Source: Candidatus Latescibacterota bacterium
Lineage (GTDB): Bacteria; JAAXHH01
Assembly: GCA_022821935.1 (NCBI GenBank)
Contig: JAJECR010000075.1
Coordinates: 1 to 7,908 of the forward strand
Direction of reading: 5' to 3'
Length of the DNA stretch: 7,908 bases
Each line of letters starts with the position of its first letter. Within the stretch, counting starts at the first letter, position 1. Under the pieces are notes generated by a model. That model was given only the letters and a program-made list of their open reading frames with translations, made no database searches and had not been told where the DNA came from. Position numbers and translations under genes: made by a program. Of the stretch, positions 1 through 4,966 are shown one piece after another.

Positions 1-797
1 CAGAGATGAACCTGGGCTATGTCTTTGCTCAGCACCCGCTTGTTCCCGCTCCTCGAATCGAGCCCGCTCGTATCGGGTCTCACCGTATCGGGTCTCACCG
101 AATCGAATGTACGCGATTCCACCTGGACATCCGCCTCGACATCCGGACCGTCCCCGGGGAAATCGTACTGGTCCCGCACGAGATCGACCAGGGCCCCGTG
201 GTCCACGCTGCCCGCCGCAATGACGTAAATCCGGTCGCTCCGGTATCGGTCTTCCAGGTAGTCTACGAGGTGATTTCGCGTAAAGGACGAGACAGAAGGC
301 GCGTTACCCAGGATCGGCCTGCTCAGGGGATGCGGCTGCCAGATCAGGTTGGCGTAAAGCTCGCTGACCAGGTCTTCCGGGTTGTCCTCGAGGCCGTGTA
401 TCTCCTCGATGACCACCATCTTCTCCTTCTCGATTTCATGGGGATCGAACTTCGAGGATTGCAGCAGATCGCCGATTACGTCCACGGCGACGGGCAGATG
501 GCTGTCCATCACCCGGGCGAAGTAGCAGTTGAGCTCCCGGCCGGTAAAGGCGTTGAGGTACCCGCCCAGGCTCTCGATGCTCTGGGCGATCTGGTACGCG
601 TTGCGCTTTTCGGTGCCTTTGAATACCGCGTGTTCGAGAAAGTGGGCGATTCCGGGCTTCTCTGGGGGTTCGAACCGCGTGCCGGACCATACCCATACGC
701 CCATTGTCACCGACCGGATGTGCGGCATATGCTCCGTTACCACCCGGATGCCGTTGGGGAGCACGGTTTTTCTGTAACGTTCGTTCAATTCTGGCAA
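1..797 (-). CDS. M16 family zinc metallopeptidase, N-terminal part (partial; continues past the left edge)
   Basis: The reading frame is open from about 915 down to base 1, so the 3' end lies outside the window. The protein starts near NERYRKTVLPNGIRVVTEH, typical of M16B peptidases such as Bacillus MlpA/YmxG and the processing-peptidase beta subunit. It has the inverted zinc motif HFLEH (bases 630-644, about residue 50), with His, His and the catalytic Glu, followed about 75 residues later by VVIEEI, which supplies the Glu zinc ligand. These residues predict an active subunit rather than a degenerate one. The first-half domain is followed by a linker carrying a 5-residue repeat (VRPDT twice). 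No ATG or GTG lies in frame upstream; the candidates are TTG at 795-797 or 786-788, neither with a clear ribosome binding site. M16 genes downstream of pnp are known in other bacteria. The true substrate cannot be told from sequence. Family call firm, start uncertain. Confidence 0.93.
   Translation of the reverse strand, partial: MPELNERYRKTVLPNGIRVVTEHMPHIRSVTMGVWVWSGTRFEPPEKPGIAHFLEHAVFKGTEKRNAYQIAQSIESLGGYLNAFTGRELNCYFARVMDSHLPVAVDVIGDLLQSSKFDPHEIEKEKMVVIEEIHGLEDNPEDLVSELYANLIWQPHPLSRPILGNAPSVSSFTRNHLVDYLEDRYRSDRIYVIAAGSVDHGALVDLVRDQYDFPGDGPDVEADVQVESRTFDSVRPDTVRPDTSGLDSRSGNKRVLSKDIAQVHL
70..99. repeat. 15-bp perfect tandem duplication inside the M16 peptidase gene
   Basis: The unit GTATCGGGTCTCACC occurs twice back to back, at 70-84 and 85-99. 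Read on the minus strand it adds an in-frame five-residue repeat, VRPDT-VRPDT, in a Ser/Asp/Arg-rich linker after the first peptidase half. Because 15 is a multiple of three the reading frame is kept. Confidence 0.9.
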
Positions 798-817
798 TGG
801 GGGTTCAAACAGGAAAG

Positions 818-862
818 ACCGCCACCATGGCGCGCAGACGGCACGTGAGCCACGGTGGCGAT
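818..862 (-). terminator. Stem-loop between pnp and the M16 peptidase gene, terminator-like
   Basis: On the minus strand the arm CGCCACCGTGGC (849-860) pairs with GCCATGGTGGCG (820-831), giving 12 pairs including one G-U. A U-G and an A-U pair at the base can extend it to 14 pairs. The loop is 17 nt. The stem is followed by TCTTTCCTGTTTG, which is T-rich but not a clean T-run. It lies about 20 bases after the pnp stop and ends about 20 bases before the first possible start of the peptidase gene. It could be a weak intrinsic terminator, a 3'-end stabiliser for the upstream transcript, or a translation-control element. The pairing is seen directly; the role is inferred. Confidence 0.6.
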
Positions 863-882
863 GTACGGGTCGAGCGCTCCGG

Positions 883-2967
883 TCAGTTCGCGGAGAGCAC
901 TTGCTTTCGACTCAGTTTGACTTTGCCCTGATGATCGATATTGATGATCTTCACGGTCACCTCGTCGCCTTCGTTGGTCACGTCCTGCATGGAATTCGTC
1001 CGGTGGTTTTCCCATTCGGAAATGTGCACCAGGCCGTCCTTGCCCGGCAGGATTTCGACAAAGGCGCCGAATTCGACGATCCGCTTCACGGTGCCCTGGT
1101 AGACCTTTCCGATCTCGGGCTCTTCCGTCATGCTTTCGATGATCTGCTTGGCCTTTTCTCCGGCGGCCGCGTCGACGGCCGCGATCGTTATCGTTCCATC
1201 GTTCTCGATATTGATCTGGGCGCCCGTCTCCTCCTGGATGCCCCGTACGACCTTGCCGCCCGGACCGATCACGGAACCGATCTGGTCCTGCTTGACCTGG
1301 ACGGTCAGGATGCGGGGGGCGTGCTCGGACAGCTGCGTCCGAGTCTCGGAGATGGTCTCGGCCATCTTGTCGAGGATGAATATCCGCGCCTTCTTCGCCC
1401 GGTCGAAGGACTCGCGGAGGATCTCCTCGTTGACTTCCATGACCTTGACGTCGAGTTGCACCGAGGTGATGCCTTCCCGCGTGCCGGCGACCTTGAAATC
1501 CATGCCGCCCAGGTGATCCTCCACGCCCTGGATGTCCACCAGGTACTGGGGCTTGGGATCGTCCGGGATCAGGCCGATGTTCACGCCGGCGACCGGGCTC
1601 TTGATGGGTACGCCCGCGTCCATCAGGGACAGGGTCGCGCCGCATACGGTGGCCATGGACGAAGAGCTGTTGGACTCGAGGATCTCCGAAACGATACGGA
1701 TGGTATAGGGAAATACATCCTCCGACGGGATCACGGGCGCGATGGCGTGCTCCGCCAGCGAACCGTGACCGATATCCCGCGGCCGGGGTCCCCGGGCCAT
1801 GCGTACCTCGCCGACGCTGAACGCCGGGAAATTGTAATGCAGCATGAAGGATTTAAGCGAATCGCCTTCGAGATCATCCTGCTTCATCTCGTCCAGCTTG
1901 GATCCCAGCGTCGTCACGGTCAGGCTTTGCGTCTCACCCCGGGTAAAGAGCGCCGATCCGTGGGTCCTCGGCAGCACCCCGACTTCGGACCAGATGGGAC
2001 GTATGTCGTCCATGCCCCGGCCGTCGACGCGCACGCCTTCGTTCTTGATCATGTCGTGCATATCGGTGCTTTGCACGTCCCGCACCAGGTCGCGAATGAT
2101 GTTCTCGCTGTCCGGGTACTCCTCCGCCAGTTGTTCTACGGCCAGGTCGGCGGCCCTGCTGAAACAGTCGCCCCGTGCCCGTTTCTCCCGGGTCCGGTTG
2201 CCCTCTTTCACCAGGGGCAGGGCAATCTCGCGCACTTTGTCGGCGAGCACAGAATCCGTCTTCGGCGAATCGTACGACCGCCGTTCAGGCGCACCGACCA
2301 TCTGGCGCAGTTCTTCGATCTTGCCGATGACCGCCTTGATGTTTTCATGGCAGAGCAGGATCGCGTCGGTCAGGTCTTCTTCCGATATCTCGTGGGCGCT
2401 GCCTTCCAGCGACATGATGTGATCCGGCGTGCCGGTAACCACGAAATCGAGATCGCTGTCCTCCAGGTCGCTGTACGTCGGATTGACGACGAATTCGCCG
2501 TCCACACGTCCCACGCGGATGGCGGCGAGAGGCGCCTTGACGGGTATGTCCGAGATATGCAGGGCCGCGGCCGCGCCGATTACGCCCAGTATGTCATGGT
2601 CATTTTCCATGTCCGTGGACAGCACGAGGATGGATACCTGCGTCTCGTAGAAGTAATCCTTGGGAAAAAGGGGCCGAATGGCGTGATCGACCTGGCGCCC
2701 GCTCAGGATCTCCTTTTCGGAAGGAGGCCCTTCTCTCCTAAGCCTTGCACCGGGAATGCGTCCCGCCGCGTACATCCGCTCGCGGTAATCCACCATCAAC
2801 GGAAGGTAATCTCTTCCTTCCACAAACTTGCTTTCTGATACGACATTGGCGAGAATGACGCTTTCCCCGTACTGAACCCACACCGACGAATCCGCCTGCT
2901 TGGCGACTTTACCGGTTTCGAGGGTCAGCGTTCTTCCCGCCAGTTCGAGTTCTACGCGATGAGCCAT
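883..2967 (-). CDS. pnp: Polyribonucleotide nucleotidyltransferase (PNPase)
   Basis: PNPase degrades RNA 3' to 5' with phosphate, releasing nucleoside diphosphates, and acts as a trimer, often within a degradosome. The product has 694 residues, the usual length. Visible in order are the first RNase PH-like core (about 10-140, with YAAGRIPGARLRREG), the helical linker domain (about 145-310), the second RNase PH core (about 320-540, with DIGHG, SSSMATVCG and EDHLGGMDFK), a KH domain with IGPGGK (near 567-572) and a C-terminal S1 domain (about 615-690, with GLVHISEW). The second core keeps the expected His401, Asp484, Asp490 and Lys492. Three nearby positions are unusual and are treated as findings. 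I chose the ATG at 2967 because MAHRVELELAGRTLTLETG matches the family start and AAGGAG lies upstream, although 13 bases away. An in-frame ATG at 3021 would add 18 residues unlike the family. The gene follows rpsO by 68 bases, the classic arrangement. Confidence 0.97.
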   Translation of the reverse strand: MAHRVELELAGRTLTLETGKVAKQADSSVWVQYGESVILANVVSESKFVEGRDYLPLMVDYRERMYAAGRIPGARLRREGPPSEKEILSGRQVDHAIRPLFPKDYFYETQVSILVLSTDMENDHDILGVIGAAAALHISDIPVKAPLAAIRVGRVDGEFVVNPTYSDLEDSDLDFVVTGTPDHIMSLEGSAHEISEEDLTDAILLCHENIKAVIGKIEELRQMVGAPERRSYDSPKTDSVLADKVREIALPLVKEGNRTREKRARGDCFSRAADLAVEQLAEEYPDSENIIRDLVRDVQSTDMHDMIKNEGVRVDGRGMDDIRPIWSEVGVLPRTHGSALFTRGETQSLTVTTLGSKLDEMKQDDLEGDSLKSFMLHYNFPAFSVGEVRMARGPRPRDIGHGSLAEHAIAPVIPSEDVFPYTIRIVSEILESNSSSSMATVCGATLSLMDAGVPIKSPVAGVNIGLIPDDPKPQYLVDIQGVEDHLGGMDFKVAGTREGITSVQLDVKVMEVNEEILRESFDRAKKARIFILDKMAETISETRTQLSEHAPRILTVQVKQDQIGSVIGPGGKVVRGIQEETGAQINIENDGTITIAAVDAAAGEKAKQIIESMTEEPEIGKVYQGTVKRIVEFGAFVEILPGKDGLVHISEWENHRTNSMQDVTNEGDEVTVKIINIDHQGKVKLSRKQVLSAN

Positions 2968-2980
2968 AATACGAGTTCTT

Positions 2981-2986
2981 CTCCTT
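2981..2986 (-). promoter_or_regulatory. Ribosome binding site of pnp
   Basis: AAGGAG on the minus strand lies 13 bases before the ATG at 2967. The spacing is longer than usual, but infB in this window has a similar spacing. The site supports 2967 over the upstream in-frame ATG at 3021, which has no comparable site. Confidence 0.6.
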
Positions 2987-3035
2987 GAAACGTCAACCGA
3001 TGACTGCTGTGCCATCACCATTGGGTCCGTTCCGC

Positions 3036-3305
3036 TTACCCGCGGATACCCAGTTCCTTGATCAGTTTACGATACCGTTCGATGTCGTGCCTGCGCAGGT
3101 AGGCGAGCAACCGGCGACGGCGCCCTACGATCTTCAACAGACCGCGCAGCGAATGATGATCCTTCTTATGGACCTTGAAATGCTCCGTCAGTTCGGTGAT
3201 CCGCGCGGTCATGAGGGCGATCTGCGCCTCGGGAGACCCCGTGTCCTTCTCGTGACGGCCGTGTTCGGCAAGGATCTGCTCTTTCTGTGCTTTCTCAATG
3301 CTCAC
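3036..3305 (-). CDS. rpsO: 30S ribosomal protein S15
   Basis: S15 binds 16S rRNA in the central domain and helps organise the platform of the small subunit. The product is 89 residues, the standard length, and the family signature is plain: DTGSPEAQIALMTARI (about 21-36), HKKDHHSLRG (about 45-54, holding the rRNA-contacting His, Asp and Ser) and RRRRLLAYL followed by RYRKLIKELGIR at the end. Translation starts at a GTG (3303-3305) preceded by AAGGAG at 3314-3319 with an ideal 8-base gap. It lies 30 bases after ribF and 68 bases before pnp. In other bacteria S15 represses its own translation through a leader structure, but the 30-base spacer here is AT-rich and shows no obvious fold. Confidence 0.98.
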   Translation of the reverse strand: MSIEKAQKEQILAEHGRHEKDTGSPEAQIALMTARITELTEHFKVHKKDHHSLRGLLKIVGRRRRLLAYLRRHDIERYRKLIKELGIRG

Positions 3306-3313
3306 TAAACGTT

Positions 3314-3319
3314 CTCCTT
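3314..3319 (-). promoter_or_regulatory. Ribosome binding site of rpsO
   Basis: AAGGAG on the minus strand, 8 bases before the GTG at 3305. It is the strongest ribosome binding site in the window and fixes the GTG as the start of S15. Confidence 0.75.
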
Positions 3320-3335
3320 AAATGAATTGGATCGA

Positions 3336-4268
3336 TCACGCTTTCAACATATTGTACGTCGTATGCACGTCCTTTGTAATCTGGGCTTTGAGCGCCTCGA
3401 TGGACGGAAACCGTTTCTCGTCCCGAATACGCTCGACGAACTCCACTTCGATAGTCCGCTCGTACAGGTCTCCTTCAAAATCCAGGATATGTACCTCGCA
3501 GTGTTCACCATCCGCTCCGAACGTGGGCCGCGTCCCGATGTTCATCACGCCGTTCAGAACCGTTTCATCCAGGCGCACGCGAACCGCGTATACGCCCCGC
3601 TTCGGAATCAGCGCGTGGGGGTCTTGCGCTGCCACGTTCGCGGTGGGATACCGCAACCGGCTGCCCCGTCCTTCCCCGCGGACCACGGTGCCCGCAATCA
3701 CGTAGGCATGTCCGAGCAGACGTTCGGCGGCGTGGATGTCTCCCGCGGCGAGGAGGGTTCGAATACGGCTGCTGTCTACGGCACTCCCTTCCATTTGTAT
3801 AGGTTGAACGACGTGCGTCGCGAATCCGTACCGATCGCCCAACCGCTCAAGCAACAACCGGTCTCCCCGTCCGTGTCTTCCGAAATTGTGGCTGTAGCCT
3901 ACGATGATCTCCCGTATATCCAGCGCGTCCACATAGGTCGATTTAACGAAGGACTCCGCCTCGGTCCGGGCAAACACCTCCGTGAAAGGAATGACGAGTA
4001 CGGCATCGGCTTCGTATCGCGACAAAAGCTCCAGTTTCTGACTGGTCGGCGTCAGGATCGGGAGGGACGGCTTTCTGCCGATGACCAGTTGCGGATGCGG
4101 GTCGAAGGTGACGACCATGCAGGGGGCGCTCAACGCCCGCGACCGATCTGTCGCCTGCTCGATAATGGCCCCGTGCCCCCGGTGAACCCCATCGAAGTTG
4201 CCCGCGGCTATCACGGCCCGGGGACAGCGCCTCGCCGCTTCCTGCACGGAGCGAAGGACCGTCGTCAA
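3336..4268 (-). CDS. ribF: Bifunctional riboflavin kinase / FAD synthetase
   Basis: The enzyme phosphorylates riboflavin to FMN and then adenylates FMN to FAD in the cytoplasm. The product has 310 residues, normal for the two-domain bacterial form. The N-terminal nucleotidyltransferase domain carries GNFDGVHRGH (23-32), the ATP-binding signature, then TFDPHP (54-59), GYSHNFGRHGRGD (124-136) and SSRIR (166-170). The C-terminal riboflavin kinase domain carries YPTAN (207-211), whose Thr and Asn bind Mg-ATP and substrate, and RGVYAV and NIGTRPTFG. Both activities therefore look intact. The start is a TTG at 4266-4268 that overlaps the rbfA stop codon as TTGA, suggesting translational coupling; a GTG seven codons further in is the alternative. 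In many bacteria truB sits between rbfA and this gene, but here there is no room for it. Confidence 0.96.
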   Translation of the reverse strand: MTTVLRSVQEAARRCPRAVIAAGNFDGVHRGHGAIIEQATDRSRALSAPCMVVTFDPHPQLVIGRKPSLPILTPTSQKLELLSRYEADAVLVIPFTEVFARTEAESFVKSTYVDALDIREIIVGYSHNFGRHGRGDRLLLERLGDRYGFATHVVQPIQMEGSAVDSSRIRTLLAAGDIHAAERLLGHAYVIAGTVVRGEGRGSRLRYPTANVAAQDPHALIPKRGVYAVRVRLDETVLNGVMNIGTRPTFGADGEHCEVHILDFEGDLYERTIEVEFVERIRDEKRFPSIEALKAQITKDVHTTYNMLKA

Positions 4269-4669
4269 CCTTCGTCTTCCCCTCTCTCCGCCGTAACCCG
4301 GTCCACCTGGTCTTCCGGGTTTTTCTCCGTGTGTTCGATGCCCTTCATGACATTCGAAATACGTTGCGCGTAGTCGAAGGACTCGTCGTATCGAAAGAGC
4401 AGTTCCGGTATGTGCCTCAGCTTGATCCTCCGGCCCAGTTGCGTCCTGATATACCCCCTGGCCCGTTCGAGTCCCTCCAGGCTCGCTTCCAGGTCCGCCT
4501 TCGACCCGAGCACGCTGAAGTAGATCCGGGCGTGCCTCAGGTCGACGGACACCTCCACGGACGTCACCGTCACGAATCCGATACGGGGGTCCTTCATTTC
4601 GTGCTGTATGATATGGCTGACTTCCTGCTTGACCAGGTCAGCCACCCGTGCCGTCCGGCGGTGTGCCAT
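4265..4669 (-). CDS. rbfA: 30S ribosome-binding factor A
   Basis: RbfA binds the immature 30S subunit near the 5' end of 16S rRNA, helps final maturation and is needed for cold adaptation in Escherichia coli. The product is 134 residues with the single KH-like fold of the family. Recognisable parts are RVADLVKQEVSHIIQ (about 8-22), MKDPRIGFVTVTSVEVSVDLRHARIYFS split across the beta strands (25-52), RGYIRTQLGRRIKLRHIPEL (90-109) and FRYDESFDYAQRIS (111-124). The tail is acidic and probably disordered. The ATG at 4669 has AGGAG six bases upstream at 4676-4680, and that site overlaps the TAG stop of the DUF503 gene, so the two genes are closely linked. The 3' end overlaps the ribF start by four bases. 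Confidence 0.97.
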   Translation of the reverse strand: MAHRRTARVADLVKQEVSHIIQHEMKDPRIGFVTVTSVEVSVDLRHARIYFSVLGSKADLEASLEGLERARGYIRTQLGRRIKLRHIPELLFRYDESFDYAQRISNVMKGIEHTEKNPEDQVDRVTAERGEDEG

Positions 4670-4675
4670 GTCCTT

Positions 4676-4680
4676 CTCCT
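4676..4680 (-). promoter_or_regulatory. Ribosome binding site of rbfA overlapping the ylxP stop codon
   Basis: On the minus strand TAGGAGAAGGACATG holds the TAG stop of the DUF503 gene, the AGGAG binding site and the rbfA start within 15 bases. A ribosome ending on the first gene is placed to start the second. Confidence 0.65.
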
Positions 4681-4960
4681 AGTACCACTCGAACGCGTGG
4701 TCCAGGACCTGTAGCCTGGGCTCGGCGTGCACGAGGTTCAGGACCTGCTGCAGCGTCCTGTCGATATACCCTTTCTCGTCGGACACCAGGGCGAGTCCCA
4801 GGGTCGCCCGCTGCCAGAGCGACTGATGATCGACTTCGGCGACGGACACGTTGAACCGGTTCCGGATCCGGTCCTTCAGCCCCTTGATCACCTGCCTCTT
4901 GGCCTTCAGCGATCGGCTCTCGGGAAGAAAGACGTCGATCCGGCAAAGCCCTACGATCAT
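4679..4960 (-). CDS. ylxP: DUF503 family protein (YlxP-like)
   Basis: A 93-residue protein that matches the small DUF503/YlxP family: MIVGLCRIDVFLPESRSLK at the start, then AKRQVIKGLKDRIRNRFNVS and VAEVDHQSLWQRATLGLALVS, ending VLDHAFEWY. The family forms a small alpha/beta fold and is found between infB and rbfA in Bacillus and many other phyla, which suggests a role near ribosome assembly, but no biochemical function is firmly established. The ATG lies six bases after the infB stop codon without a strong ribosome binding site of its own, so coupling to infB translation is likely. There are no membrane segments or signal peptide. Confidence 0.93.
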   Translation of the reverse strand: MIVGLCRIDVFLPESRSLKAKRQVIKGLKDRIRNRFNVSVAEVDHQSLWQRATLGLALVSDEKGYIDRTLQQVLNLVHAEPRLQVLDHAFEWY

Positions 4961-4966
4961 GGTTTC

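Noticed and set aside
6..848. A 280-codon open frame on the plus strand at the left edge
   Set aside because: The minus strand here encodes the M16 peptidase with its HFLEH motif; the plus-strand frame is its mirror.
785..1645. A 286-codon minus-strand frame overlapping the pnp 3' half
   Set aside because: It is the pnp sequence read in another frame, very rich in Arg and Gly, without domain features.
901..2838. A 645-codon open frame on the plus strand opposite pnp
   Set aside because: Antisense shadow of a real and complete PNPase gene; no domain signature.
2968..3035. Possible terminator or RNase III-type stem between rpsO and pnp, as in E. coli
   Set aside because: The 68-base spacer offers only stems of 3-4 pairs (for example GGGT/ACCC), too weak to call.
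3036..3338. Possible S15 autoregulatory leader between ribF and rpsO
   Set aside because: Only 30 bases separate the genes and I find no stable hairpin or pseudoknot; such control cannot be supported from this sequence.
3327..4373. A 348-codon plus-strand frame opposite ribF
   Set aside because: RibF on the minus strand carries all expected motifs; the plus frame has none.
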